From JAGSPQ01 sp038206395 (GTDB lineage: Bacteria > Myxococcota > Myxococcia > Myxococcales > Myxococcaceae): a DNA stretch of 64,000 nucleotides. The notes under the pieces are model-generated. The model saw only the letters and a program-made list of their open reading frames with translations, was not told where the DNA came from and searched no databases. This document shows, piece by piece, positions 8,576-16,779 of this stretch; positions within the stretch are counted from its first letter, which is position 1; each line of letters opens with the position of its first letter. A program made the position numbers and the translations under genes. The DNA lies in the NCBI GenBank assembly GCA_038206395.1, contig JBBRAX010000018.1:1-64000 (forward strand). Reading direction: 5' to 3'.

Positions 8576-9682
8576 ATGGCGCCGACGCTCAAGACCAAAG
8601 TCACCGGAATCGAGTTCGAGAATCCCTACCTGCTGGGCTCAGGCCCTCCGGGCACCAACGCCAAGGTGATCGCGAAGAGCTTCGACCTCGGCTGGGGCGG
8701 CGTCGTCGGCAAGACGATCAGCCTCGATGCGAGCAAGGTGGTGAACACCGCTCCGCGGTACGGGAAGCTCAAAGATCCGAACCACCCTGACGTCATCGTC
8801 GGCTTCGAGAACATCGAGCTCATCTCTGACCGGCCCTACGCCACGTGGCTCGAAGAATTTCGCGCGCTGAAGAAGCAGTACAAGAACCGCGTCCTGATCG
8901 CCTCGGTGATGGAGGAGTACCGCAAGGAAGCGTGGCAGCAGATCATCCGCGAAGTGCAGGAGACCGGCGTCGACGGCTTCGAGCTCAACCTCTCGTGCCC
9001 GCACGGCCTGCCCGAAAGAAAGATGGGCATGGCGATGGGTGAAGACCCGAGCATCGTTCGCGAGGTGTGTGGCTGGGTGAAGGAGGTCGCGAAGATCCCG
9101 GTGTGGGCGAAGATGACCCCGAACGTCGGCGACCCGAAGGTGCCCGCGAAGGCCGCGATCGAAGCCGGCGCTGACGGCATCAGCACCATCAACACCATCC
9201 TCTCGGTGATTGGCATCGACCTGCGCACGCTGCGCCCGATGCCGACGGTCGAAGGCTACAGCGTGCCGGGCGGCTACTCGGGCCAGGCGGTGCGGCCGAT
9301 TGCGCTGCGCCACGTGATGGAGATCGCGCGCTCGATTCCCGGCGTGCCGATCTCGGGCATGGGCGGCATCGAGACGGGCTTCGACGCGGCGCAGTTCGTC
9401 GCGCTCGGCTCGCACACGCTGCAGGTCTGCACCGGCGCGATGCTGCAGGGCTACGAGGTGATCTCCAAGCTCAACGACGAGCTCTTGAAGGTGCTCACCG
9501 ATCACAAGATGGACAACCTCGAGCAGCTGCGCGGCAAGTCCCTGCCCTACTTCACGACCCACTACGATCTCGTCCAGCGCCAGGCCGCAGCGAAGGCCGC
9601 CAAGACCGGAGCGAACCGCGACGCCGAGACCTGGAAGGGCGAGATCAAGCGCGAAACGGACTCGCTGACGACCAACCAGTAA
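8576..9682 (+). CDS. preA: PreA-like NAD-dependent dihydropyrimidine dehydrogenase subunit lacking the ferredoxin tail
   Basis: 368 residues. The sequence fits the FMN-binding TIM barrel of dihydropyrimidine/dihydroorotate dehydrogenases: LLGSGPPGTNA near residue 20, GGVVGKTIS near 41, ELNLSCPHG with the catalytic Cys near 140, WAKMTPN near 180 and a phosphate-binding SGMGGIETG near 260. E. coli PreA has about 411 residues with a C-terminal 2[4Fe-4S] ferredoxin; here the protein ends after the barrel with no Cys clusters, and no PreT partner is nearby. It may take electrons from another protein, or have a related but different substrate. Divergent from the DTW gene; rsmE follows after 3 bp. 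Confidence 0.85.
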   Translation: MAPTLKTKVTGIEFENPYLLGSGPPGTNAKVIAKSFDLGWGGVVGKTISLDASKVVNTAPRYGKLKDPNHPDVIVGFENIELISDRPYATWLEEFRALKKQYKNRVLIASVMEEYRKEAWQQIIREVQETGVDGFELNLSCPHGLPERKMGMAMGEDPSIVREVCGWVKEVAKIPVWAKMTPNVGDPKVPAKAAIEAGADGISTINTILSVIGIDLRTLRPMPTVEGYSVPGGYSGQAVRPIALRHVMEIARSIPGVPISGMGGIETGFDAAQFVALGSHTLQVCTGAMLQGYEVISKLNDELLKVLTDHKMDNLEQLRGKSLPYFTTHYDLVQRQAAAKAAKTGANRDAETWKGEIKRETDSLTTNQ

Positions 9683-9685
9683 CCG

Positions 9686-10396
9686 TTGAACCACTTCGTC
9701 CTCGAGCCCGCCGAGCTGGTCGACGGCACGGTGAGAATCGTCGGGCGGCGGCTGCTCCACGCGCGCGAGGTACTTCACGCCCGCGCCGGAGCGACCGTGA
9801 AGGTCGGGCTGCTCGGCGGCCAGCGCGGGCACGCCGAGGTGATCGAAGCGACGAAGGAAGTGCTGGTGCTGAAGGTGGTGCTCGACGAGCCGCCTCCGCC
9901 GCGCGCGAACGTCGACCTGGTGCTGGCGATGCCGCGGCCCAAGCAGCTCAAGCGCGTGCTCGCCGCCGCCGCGTCGATGGGCGTCAATCGCGTGGTGCTG
10001 CTCAACGCGGCCAAGGTCGAGAAGAGCTACTTCGATTCGAAGGTGCTCGACCCGGGCTTCCTCGGTCACCTCATTCGCCTCGGCCTCGAGCAGGGGCGCG
10101 ACACGATTCCTCCCGAGCTGCTCGTGCGCGAGCGCTTCAAGCCGTTCGTGGAAGACGAGCTGGACGCTTTCTGCGGCGCCGCGCGGCGGCTGCTCGCGCA
10201 CGGCGAAGCGGCCGAAGAGCTGCCGCGGCGGGCCAGGGGCGAGCGCGCGGTGATCGCCGTCGGCCCCGAAGGTGGGTGGACGGAGTTCGAGCTTGCCCTG
10301 CTGCAGGCCCAGAAGTTCGTCCCCGTCTCCCTCGGCGCCCGGCCCTTGAGGGTCGAGGTCGCTGTGCCTGCCCTGATCGGCGCACTCGGCCCGTAA
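9686..10396 (+). CDS. rsmE: 16S rRNA (uracil(1498)-N3)-methyltransferase RsmE
   Basis: 236 residues with a TTG start three bases after the preA stop. This is a SPOUT-class methyltransferase that methylates N3 of U1498 in 16S rRNA using SAM. An N-terminal PUA-like domain (HFVLEPAELVDGTVRIVGRR...HARAGATVKVG) is followed by LVLAMPRPKQLKRVLAAAASMGV and the trefoil-knot SAM motif AVGPEGGWTEFEL near residue 190, ending SLGARPLRVEVAVPALIGAL. LGARPLRVE is a strongly conserved RsmE signature, though the more usual end is LRTETA. Length is typical. Confidence 0.93.
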   Translation: MNHFVLEPAELVDGTVRIVGRRLLHAREVLHARAGATVKVGLLGGQRGHAEVIEATKEVLVLKVVLDEPPPPRANVDLVLAMPRPKQLKRVLAAAASMGVNRVVLLNAAKVEKSYFDSKVLDPGFLGHLIRLGLEQGRDTIPPELLVRERFKPFVEDELDAFCGAARRLLAHGEAAEELPRRARGERAVIAVGPEGGWTEFELALLQAQKFVPVSLGARPLRVEVAVPALIGALGP

Positions 10397-10577
10397 CCCA
10401 GGCCCGTTCATCCCGAAGAGCAGTCGAGGGATCAGCCGCTGTCCGCCCCGCCCGTCGCCCGATGCCGTGGCCGCGGCGTCTCGTCGTCCGCGCTTACACG
10501 TACCGAGGCTCCTCGCTCGCGCAAGACGGCCCGCCCGCGTGTTCCCGCTTCGTCGCCGGCGGGCCGGAACAACTTTG

Positions 10578-10723
10578 CCGCGGAGACCCGCGACAGAAAT
10601 CGGATCCTCCGCGGGTTCTCTCGCCACTTCCTCGGGCATTGACGGGGAAAGTGGTCCGTTTCTGGTCAGCGAAGGCGAGCGGGGGAGCCTCACCACCGCC
10701 CACCGGTGGTCCCACTCCCCCGC
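10578..10723 (+). repeat. Structured intergenic repeat, copy A
   Basis: Lies in the 418-bp gap 10397-10814, where I see no gene. It shows three successive hairpins: P1 CCGCGG 10578-10583 with 10609-10614 (loop contains AGAAATCGGA); P2 CCACTT 10624-10629 with AAGTGG 10649-10654; P3 GCGGGGGAG 10679-10687 with CTCCCCCGC 10715-10723, enclosing ACCACCG 10692-10698 with CGGTGGT 10704-10710. Copy B (28747-28889, opposite strand) has the same order, the same 9-nt P1-P2 spacer, the same core P2 interval and compensatory changes in P2 and outer P3. A further 9-bp hairpin (10527-10535 with 10558-10566) precedes copy A only. The rest of the gap shows nothing recognisable. Confidence 0.75.
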
Positions 10724-10814
10724 TGCCTGGCTTGCCCTCGAGCGCCTGGGTCCGGCGCAGACCTTCGAAGCGCATCGGGATGAATGGCCAGGCGGTAGCC
10801 GTTAAGCTTGCCGC

Positions 10815-12299
10815 ATGGTGTGGCTCCTCGCGTTTCTGGCGGCAGCTCCGGTGACGCCGCCGCCGAACGAGTCGGCGCGCACCCCGCTGAAGATCACGCG
10901 CTCGGCCGCGCCCCCCAAGCTCCAGAAGATCAACGCGCCGTATTGCCAGGGCGACTACAGCAACGACTTCGCCGCGCTCACCCGGAGCGCCGTCGAGCTG
11001 ACCAGCAAGGCCGAGACGAGCTTCACCTACTGCGTCCGCGTCACCGCCACCTACGAGTGCCTGTCGTACGCACCCGATGGCTCGATGAAGCGCTCGAAGC
11101 GGAGCGTGACTGCCCATGGCACCGCCTTCGCGTACCGCAAGCAGGGCTCCGACACGCTGCTCGTCACGAACCAGCACGTCACCGAGTTCCCCTCGGTGTC
11201 CGACGAAGAACACCCGGTCGAGGGCGTGCCGCTGGGCTGCAAGCGGGTCAGCGACTCCCTGAAGATCGTCGACTCGGACAAAGACGCCTTCGAGACCGAC
11301 GACATCAACTTGAGCCGCGTGGTCACCGACTCCGCGCTCGACATCGCGATCATCAGGGCGAAGGCGCCGCTGGCCATGCTGCCCTGGAAGATCGGCAAGA
11401 GCGCCTCGCTGAAAGAACGCAATGTGGTCGACGTGCGCGGCTTCCCCCTGGGCGCCTTCAAGGCCACCAGCCTCGGCAAGGTGATCTCGACCTATGACCG
11501 CGACGACTTCAAAGACTGGGACCACGACGACTTCGTGATCGACGCCGCGCTGTCGCCCGGAAACTCAGGCTCACCGGTGCTCGCCGTCAGCTGCTTCACC
11601 GGTGAGTACGAGCTCGTCGGCGTCTTCCACGCCGACTACTCGCGCGGCAACTCGCTGAACGTCGTCATCCACATCGACGCGGTGCGCGACCTGATGACCA
11701 CCCTGAAGAAGACCAACGTCTCTCGGGCTGATTCGGCGCCGCTGGATCTCGCGTCGCGCCGGCGCCTCGTCGACGACGCGTCGAATGGCATCGGGCTCTT
11801 CTTCCCGTTCGGCCCGTTCACTGCTTCGGCCCAGACGCGCTCGGATGGAGCGATTCTCTTTCAGGTCTTCTCGCGCGAGTTCCCGATCAAGACCTGGCCG
11901 GTGCTGACGCTGGAAGACGGGCGGCCCGAGACGCCCGCTGACTTCGGCGCGCTGGGCAAGGTGTGGTTCGGCAGCGCGCGCGGCGTCAACGAGCTGAAGA
12001 GCGCCGAGCTCGACCCCGAGAACCGCGCCCAGCTCGAACGTGCGCTCGACGCGATGCGGCGGTCGGCGTTGTTGTCGGCCGCGCACCGCCGCGCGAGCGC
12101 AGGCCAGGACGCGTCGCGAGAAGCGCACGACCTCGCGGCCCGGCTCGATCGGAACATTCGCCGCAACAGCGCGATGGACAAAGACCTCGCCAACTTCGTC
12201 TCGGATCTCGCCGAGAAGGAAGCCCCCCGCGGCACCGGCCTCGTGCATCCGTCTTCGCGGCCCTGGTCGCCCGAGCCTGCCTCCGCTTCGTCGCCGTAG
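10815..12299 (+). CDS. Secreted trypsin-like serine protease
   Basis: 494 residues with a short hydrophobic N-terminus (MVWLLAFLAAAP) acting as signal peptide. The S1 protease domain shows the catalytic triad in order: TNQHVTEF (His near residue 120), DSALDIAII (Asp near 176) and DAALSPGNSGSPV (Ser near 251). This GNSGSP pattern is that of HtrA-like or S1C-type proteases. There is no PDZ domain; the C-terminal 200 residues are charged, helical and unrecognised. Substrate unknown; presumably periplasmic or extracellular. The next gene, pepP-like, starts 43 bp downstream on the same strand, so co-transcription is possible. Confidence 0.85.
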   Translation: MVWLLAFLAAAPVTPPPNESARTPLKITRSAAPPKLQKINAPYCQGDYSNDFAALTRSAVELTSKAETSFTYCVRVTATYECLSYAPDGSMKRSKRSVTAHGTAFAYRKQGSDTLLVTNQHVTEFPSVSDEEHPVEGVPLGCKRVSDSLKIVDSDKDAFETDDINLSRVVTDSALDIAIIRAKAPLAMLPWKIGKSASLKERNVVDVRGFPLGAFKATSLGKVISTYDRDDFKDWDHDDFVIDAALSPGNSGSPVLAVSCFTGEYELVGVFHADYSRGNSLNVVIHIDAVRDLMTTLKKTNVSRADSAPLDLASRRRLVDDASNGIGLFFPFGPFTASAQTRSDGAILFQVFSREFPIKTWPVLTLEDGRPETPADFGALGKVWFGSARGVNELKSAELDPENRAQLERALDAMRRSALLSAAHRRASAGQDASREAHDLAARLDRNIRRNSAMDKDLANFVSDLAEKEAPRGTGLVHPSSRPWSPEPASASSP

Positions 12300-12342
12300 A
12301 CGCGATGGGCGAGAACGCCCACAAGAAGTAGCCTGCCGCCGC

Positions 12343-13779
12343 ATGACGTACCTCCAGGACAAGCCCGCGAAGGCGGGCCACGACACCAAGCCGCCGCAGA
12401 AGCTCGCCGACTTCATGATGACCCAGTGGCGGCCGCAGACGCGCCCCCTGCCGAAGCCGCTGGGTCAAGCCGCGGCCCATGCGCGGCGCCGTGCGGCCCT
12501 GGGCGCCCTGTTCCCCGGCGAAGCGCTGGTGATTCCCACCGGCCACGAGCAGCTGCGATCGAACGACACGTACTACCGCTTCCGCCCGGGCTCCGACTTC
12601 TTCTGGCTCACCGGCAACCTCGAGCCCGACTGCGTGCTCGTGCTCAAGCCCGACGAAGACGGCTTCCACCACGCGATCCTCTTCGTCGAGCCCAACCCCG
12701 GGCGCTCCAACATCACCTTCTTCACCGACCGCAAGAAGGGCGAGCTCTGGGTCGGCCCACGCCTGGGCGTCGAGCAGAGCCAGGCGCGCTTCGGAGTCGA
12801 CGAGGTCCGCGCGCTCGACACCCTGCCCGCATTCCTGAAGCAGCTGCCCCGCGCCCGCGTCGTTCGCGGCCTGTCACCCGCTGTCGATGTCGCGCTTCCG
12901 GCCATCGACGACGGCACGCGCGACAAGGGCCTGCCCCAGGCGGTTTCTGAGCTGCGGCTGATCAAAGACGCCGAAGAGATTCGCGAGCTGCAGAAGGTGA
13001 TCGCCTCGACGAAGCGCGGCTTCGAAGACGTGATTCGCGCGATGAAGCCCGGCCAGTCGGAAAGGCAGATCGAAGGCGTGTTCAACCTTCGCGCGCGCGT
13101 CGAGGGCAACGACGTCGGCTACGGAACCATCGCCGCCTCGGGCGCGAACGCGTGCATCCTCCACTGGACGCGCAACGACGCCGCGATGAAGAAAGGCCAG
13201 CTGCTGCTGGTCGACGCCGGCGTCGAAGGGCACCAGCTCTACACCGCCGACATCACCCGCACGATTCCCGTCTCGGGGAAGTTCAGTGCGGCGCAGAAGG
13301 AAATCTATTCGCTCGTCTGCCGCGCGCAGTCAGCCGCCTTCACCGGGGTGAAGCCCGGCAACGACTTCATGGAGCCCAACCGCCGCGCGATGCGCGTGCT
13401 CACCGAAGGGCTGCGAGCGCTCGGCATCTTGAAGGCCCCGCTGGAAGAAGCGCTGAAGGAAGACGCGCAGCTCTACAAGCGGTGGACCCTTCACAACGTC
13501 AGCCACATGCTCGGCCTCGACGTGCACGACTGCGCAAGGGCCCGCGAGCAGAGCTACCGGCACGGCCCGCTGAAGCCCGGCATGGTGCTCACCGTCGAGC
13601 CCGGCCTCTACTTCCAGCCCGACGACTTGACGGTTCCGGCGAAGTACCGCGGCATCGGGGTGCGCATCGAAGACGACGTGCTCGTCACCGCGAAGGGCAT
13701 GAAGAACCTGTCGGCCTCGATTCCGCGCGAGCCGGACGACGTCGAGCAGTGGGTTCGCGCGGCGCGCCGGGCTACTTGA
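12343..13779 (+). CDS. pepP: Xaa-Pro aminopeptidase (M24B, PepP type)
   Basis: 478 residues from ATG 12343. The N-terminal aminopeptidase-P domain (SNDTYYRFRPGSDFFWLTG) precedes a pita-bread M24 domain whose five metal ligands are all visible: LLVDAG (Asp near 290), TADITR (Asp near 302), SHMLGLDVHD (His near 388), TVEPGLYF (Glu near 418) and IEDDVLVT (Glu near 443). The enzyme removes an N-terminal residue preceding proline, using two Mn ions, in the cytoplasm. The last 8 bp overlap the convergent DUF2914 gene. An in-frame extension back to 12040 lies inside the protease gene and is not needed. Confidence 0.93.
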   Translation: MTYLQDKPAKAGHDTKPPQKLADFMMTQWRPQTRPLPKPLGQAAAHARRRAALGALFPGEALVIPTGHEQLRSNDTYYRFRPGSDFFWLTGNLEPDCVLVLKPDEDGFHHAILFVEPNPGRSNITFFTDRKKGELWVGPRLGVEQSQARFGVDEVRALDTLPAFLKQLPRARVVRGLSPAVDVALPAIDDGTRDKGLPQAVSELRLIKDAEEIRELQKVIASTKRGFEDVIRAMKPGQSERQIEGVFNLRARVEGNDVGYGTIAASGANACILHWTRNDAAMKKGQLLLVDAGVEGHQLYTADITRTIPVSGKFSAAQKEIYSLVCRAQSAAFTGVKPGNDFMEPNRRAMRVLTEGLRALGILKAPLEEALKEDAQLYKRWTLHNVSHMLGLDVHDCARAREQSYRHGPLKPGMVLTVEPGLYFQPDDLTVPAKYRGIGVRIEDDVLVTAKGMKNLSASIPREPDDVEQWVRAARRAT

Positions 13780-14941
13780 CCGCTTCTTCGAAGGTCCGTT
13801 CTTCCGTCGAGGCGTCGGCGACGACCTCGAAGGACTTGCGGCCGATTTCGCGCCCGTCGAGCGTCAGCACCCGCACCCGGTAGTCGCCGGCCCGGGTGAC
13901 GCGCGTGTTTCCGAAGGTGCGCCAGCCGTGCTCATTGCCGCCGCTGATCTTCGTGAAGTACGGCTCGCCGAGGTCGACCCAGCCGCGCTTCGGGTCGTCG
14001 TACTCCCACGCGAACCCAATCTTGTCGTCGAAGCCGGTGGGGGAAAACAGACGAATGAACGCCCAGGCGCGATCATCGGGGCGGGCGAAGAAGCTCGAGC
14101 CGTCGTAGTCGAAGATCTTCGGCAGCGACGAGGGCGCGTGCACGTAGGCGAGGTTGTAGTCACCGACGTGCTCACCCTCTTTGATCTTCGTCACCCCGTG
14201 AAAGATGCCGATGTACTTGAGGCTCAGCGGCACCGGCGGCACCACCCGCGCGACGTAGAGCAGCAGCAGCGCCGCCTGAATCGTCAGGCCCGGCACCACC
14301 GCGCGGCGAAAGGTCCAGGTCGGGTCGTGCGTCACGCGACGGAAGACCTTCCACAGGCCCACGGTGACCGCCGAGCCGATCACGATCGCCAGGTAGAAGT
14401 GCCAGCTGCGCAGCGAGCCCCAGACCACGGGGAACAGGTACGCGCAGAACCCCGAGACGACGAAGGACAGCAGCGCCACGCGCAGCACCGGCCCCAGTGA
14501 ACGGAACCGCGGCAGCTCGTTGATGACGAGCACCACCGCGAGCGCGACCAGGAAGAGGAACGAGAAGATCCCGCTGCTCGCCTTGAAATAGAAGATCATG
14601 AACGCGTTGAGCAGCGTCCCGAGGAAGAAGTGGATCACCCAGTGGCGGAAAGAGAGGACCTTTCCCCAGAAGCCGCCCGGCTCTTTCCCGCTGACGTGAA
14701 GGCGGTGGTCGAGCGCCAGCAGGCCCGTGAGCAGCACGATGTACGTGCCCTGGTGGATCAGCAGCGGAATGCTGTCGATGCGGTGCAGCAGAATCGCGTC
14801 GAACAGAAAGCCGGCGAAGAAGAACGCGACCTCGAAGGCGAGGTGGTGCTTCTTGCGCAGCTCCCGAAACCGGCCCCAGGGCCCCGTCGTCTCAGGAGTA
14901 CCGATCGTCGCGCCAGGGGTGGGCGGAGTTGCTGTAGCCAC
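13772..14941 (-). CDS. DUF2914 multi-pass membrane protein
   Basis: 389 residues. The GTG at 14941 is supported by GGGAG five bases upstream; it overlaps the 3' end of the molybdoenzyme gene by about 50 bp. Six to seven hydrophobic helices occupy residues 33-240 (for example AFEVAFFFAGFLFDAILL, WVIHFFLGTLLNAFMIFYF, VLRVALLSFVVSGFCAYLF). The last 130 residues form the DUF2914 domain: AWAFIRLFSPTGFDDKIGFAWEY, DDPKRGWVDLG and GDYRVRVLTLDGREIGRKSFEV. DUF2914 has no assigned biochemical role; the domain probably faces the periplasm. It ends the yqgE-bolA-grx4-molybdoenzyme operon. Confidence 0.85.
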   Translation of the reverse strand: MATATPPTPGATIGTPETTGPWGRFRELRKKHHLAFEVAFFFAGFLFDAILLHRIDSIPLLIHQGTYIVLLTGLLALDHRLHVSGKEPGGFWGKVLSFRHWVIHFFLGTLLNAFMIFYFKASSGIFSFLFLVALAVVLVINELPRFRSLGPVLRVALLSFVVSGFCAYLFPVVWGSLRSWHFYLAIVIGSAVTVGLWKVFRRVTHDPTWTFRRAVVPGLTIQAALLLLYVARVVPPVPLSLKYIGIFHGVTKIKEGEHVGDYNLAYVHAPSSLPKIFDYDGSSFFARPDDRAWAFIRLFSPTGFDDKIGFAWEYDDPKRGWVDLGEPYFTKISGGNEHGWRTFGNTRVTRAGDYRVRVLTLDGREIGRKSFEVVADASTEERTFEEAVK

Positions 14942-15584
14942 GGAGCTCCCAGAAGCCTTGTCGATCGCGTTTGAGAAACTCGATGCGGTTGATCCACTTC
15001 GCCCCTTTCCACGCGTACAGCTGGGGGGTGATCATCCGCACCGGGCCGCCGTGATCCTTCGGCAGCGGTTTGCCATTCCACGCGTGCACCAGCAGCACGT
15101 CGTCCTTCAATGCCTCTTCCAGTGGAAGGTTCGTGGTGTAGCCGTCAGACGCGTAAGTCATCAGGTGCGTCGCGTCGGGCAGCGGGCGCACCAGCGCGGC
15201 CAGCGTCGAGAACTGCACCCCCGACCAGACAGAGTCCATCAGGCTCCAGGTGGTGACGCAGTGGAAGTCGCTGGTGTCGTCGACCTGCGGCAGCGCCTGG
15301 AAGGCGGCCCAGTCGAGGGTGACGGGCTCTTCCACGGATCCATCGAGGCGCAGCGCCCACTGCGACAACGGCACGTCGGGCTTCACGCCCAGGTCGAGCA
15401 CCGGCCACGACTTCGTGTGGTGCTGACCCACCGGCAGCTGCGGCATGCCGTGCCGGTTCTTCGGACCCGTGCCCAAAGGCTTCGGGTCCGACTGCGCTGC
15501 AGACGCCTCAATCTTTGCCTGGTACCGGGCGCGCAGCTTCAGCCGCGCTTCGACGATGCGGTGAAGCTTTTCGTCGTCCGACAT
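14892..15584 (-). CDS. Cytoplasmic sulfite-oxidase-fold molybdopterin oxidoreductase
   Basis: 230 residues. It matches the oxidoreductase molybdopterin-binding domain of the sulfite oxidase/MsrP (YedY) superfamily: LDLGVKPDVPLSQWALRLDGSV, then the Mo-ligand cysteine in DFHCVTTWS near residue 110, then YASDGYTTNLPLEEAL, DHGGPVRMITPQLYAWKGAKWI and a C-terminal GFWELRGYSN. There is no Tat or Sec signal and no membrane partner gene, so it is expected in the cytoplasm, unlike MsrP. The ATG overlaps the Grx4 stop (ATGA). Its substrate is unknown; coupling to BolA/Grx4 hints at a redox or Fe-S-linked role. Confidence 0.85.
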   Translation of the reverse strand: MSDDEKLHRIVEARLKLRARYQAKIEASAAQSDPKPLGTGPKNRHGMPQLPVGQHHTKSWPVLDLGVKPDVPLSQWALRLDGSVEEPVTLDWAAFQALPQVDDTSDFHCVTTWSLMDSVWSGVQFSTLAALVRPLPDATHLMTYASDGYTTNLPLEEALKDDVLLVHAWNGKPLPKDHGGPVRMITPQLYAWKGAKWINRIEFLKRDRQGFWELRGYSNSAHPWRDDRYS

Positions 15585-15898
15585 CAGCGCGCGGCGACCA
15601 GCGCCTCGAGCTCGCCGCGTTCAGCCAGCTCGCCGAGAATGTCGCTGCCGCCGACGAACTTTCCGTTGATGTAGATCTGCGGAATCGTCGGCCAGTTCGA
15701 GTACGCCTTGATGCCGTCGCGCACGCCTGGCTCGGTGAGCACGTCGACGGTGTGCACCGGCCCCAGCGGCTGCAGCAGTTGAAGGGCGCGGGCCGAGAAG
15801 CCGCACTGGGGAAACAGCGCGTTGCCCTTCATGTAGACAACGACCTTGTTGCCCTGAATCTCTTTGTCGAATCGCGCCTTCAGCTCGTCGGGAATCAT
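15584..15898 (-). CDS. grxD: Monothiol glutaredoxin (Grx4/GrxD type)
   Basis: 104 residues starting MIPDELKARFDKEIQ at ATG 15898, which overlaps the bolA stop (ATGA); a 12-residue extension is open but unneeded. The CGFS active site is in FPQCGFSARAL near residue 35, with WPTIPQIYINGKFVGGSDIL (TIPQ cis-Pro and GGSD glutathione motif) near 70-90. CGFS glutaredoxins bind a glutathione-ligated [2Fe-2S] cluster and form complexes with BolA proteins for Fe-S delivery. The bolA gene directly upstream fits this partnership. Confidence 0.94.
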   Translation of the reverse strand: MIPDELKARFDKEIQGNKVVVYMKGNALFPQCGFSARALQLLQPLGPVHTVDVLTEPGVRDGIKAYSNWPTIPQIYINGKFVGGSDILGELAERGELEALVAAR

Positions 15899-16164
15899 TT
15901 GGGGCTCCGGGTCCGTTCGATCCACTTCTGCCACTGCTCGGGGGAATACGTCTTTAACGCCAGCGCGTGCAGCTCGCCCGTCGCGAGCTCGGGCTGCAGC
16001 GGCGCGTAGACGGCCTGGTGCTGGTCGACCATCGACTTGCCGACGAAGGCGGGGCTCACCACCCGCGCCTCGAAGTGGTCGCCGGTGCCGGTGGTGTCGA
16101 GCACCTCGACCTCCGAGCCGGGCAAAGCAGAGAGGATTCGATCGCGGATCAGTTCAGGTTTCAT
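15895..16164 (-). CDS. BolA family protein (IbaG/YrbA-like)
   Basis: 89 residues. Features of BolA proteins: MKPELIRDRILSALPGSEVEVLD at the N-terminus, DHFEARVVSPAFVGKSMVDQHQAVYAPL in the middle (the FxxxxxSPxFxGKSxxxRHxxVYxxL signature, with Gln in place of Arg), and LHALALKTYSPEQW at the end. BolA proteins pair with monothiol glutaredoxins in iron sensing and Fe-S trafficking. It is encoded immediately before grxD with an ATGA overlap and 2 bp after the YqgE-like gene. Confidence 0.92.
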   Translation of the reverse strand: MKPELIRDRILSALPGSEVEVLDTTGTGDHFEARVVSPAFVGKSMVDQHQAVYAPLQPELATGELHALALKTYSPEQWQKWIERTRSPK

Positions 16165-16166
16165 TT

Positions 16167-16712
16167 TCAGTGCACCCCGCCCCCGACTACCAGCATCGCG
16201 GGATCCACGCCCATGCCTTTCAGCGTCTCACCCCAAAGGGCGTCGGGCTCACCTTCCAGCGTCGAGCCCAAGCTGGCTTCGGTGAACAGCCACGAGCCCT
16301 GGCTCAGTTCTTTCTCGAGCTGTTTCGGCCCCCACCCTGCGTAGCCGAGGCAGAACCGCATCCGCACGTCGTCCATCGCCAGCAGGGGCTTCAGCGCGTC
16401 CGACGTCACCGACAGGTAGAGGCCAGGCATCACCACCACCTTCTCTTCAATCACGTCCGAGTCGTGCAGCACGAAGCCGCGGTACGGCTCGACCGGGCCA
16501 CCGACGAACACCGCCTGCTCGGCGCGGCCGGTGGCCACCGTCAGGTTCTGGCCCCTGCCGAGCTCGGCCATCGTGATTGGCGCGGCGTGGTTGAGCACCA
16601 GCCCCATCGACCCTTCGGCGTTGTGCTCGATCATCAGCACCACCGAACGGTGAAAGTTCGGGTCGCCGAGCTGCGGCATGGCGATCAGAAAGCCGGGCGC
16701 GAGGCTCTTCAC
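16167..16712 (-). CDS. YqgE/AlgH family protein (UPF0301)
   Basis: 181 residues from the GTG at 16712, chosen because family members begin just before FLIAMPQLGDPNFHRSVVLMIEHN. The longer frame to 16766 would leave only 13 bp between divergent starts. Other family motifs: GSMGLVLNHAAPI, VFVGGPVEPYRGFVLHD and RFCLGYAGWGPKQLEKELSQGSWL. The family is widespread in proteobacteria; AlgH was named as a regulator of alginate synthesis, but its biochemistry is unresolved. First gene of the operon with bolA, grxD, the molybdoenzyme and the DUF2914 protein. Confidence 0.88.
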   Translation of the reverse strand: MKSLAPGFLIAMPQLGDPNFHRSVVLMIEHNAEGSMGLVLNHAAPITMAELGRGQNLTVATGRAEQAVFVGGPVEPYRGFVLHDSDVIEEKVVVMPGLYLSVTSDALKPLLAMDDVRMRFCLGYAGWGPKQLEKELSQGSWLFTEASLGSTLEGEPDALWGETLKGMGVDPAMLVVGGGVH

Positions 16713-16779
16713 GGGCGCGCAGCATCGATGCGATGCGGGTTCTGTGGCAACCCTCAAGGCGACCACCTAAGTAGGCGAC

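Noticed and set aside
8639..10696. 685-codon open frame on the minus strand
   Set aside because: It is antisense to preA and rsmE in GC-rich DNA and has an Arg/His-rich composition without any family motif; long antisense frames of this kind occur throughout the window.
10397..10814. Small ORFs inside the intergenic repeat (both copies give similar peptides such as PRVLSPLPRAL)
   Set aside because: Similarity follows from the repeat itself and the conserved stems explain it better; there are no ribosome-binding sites.
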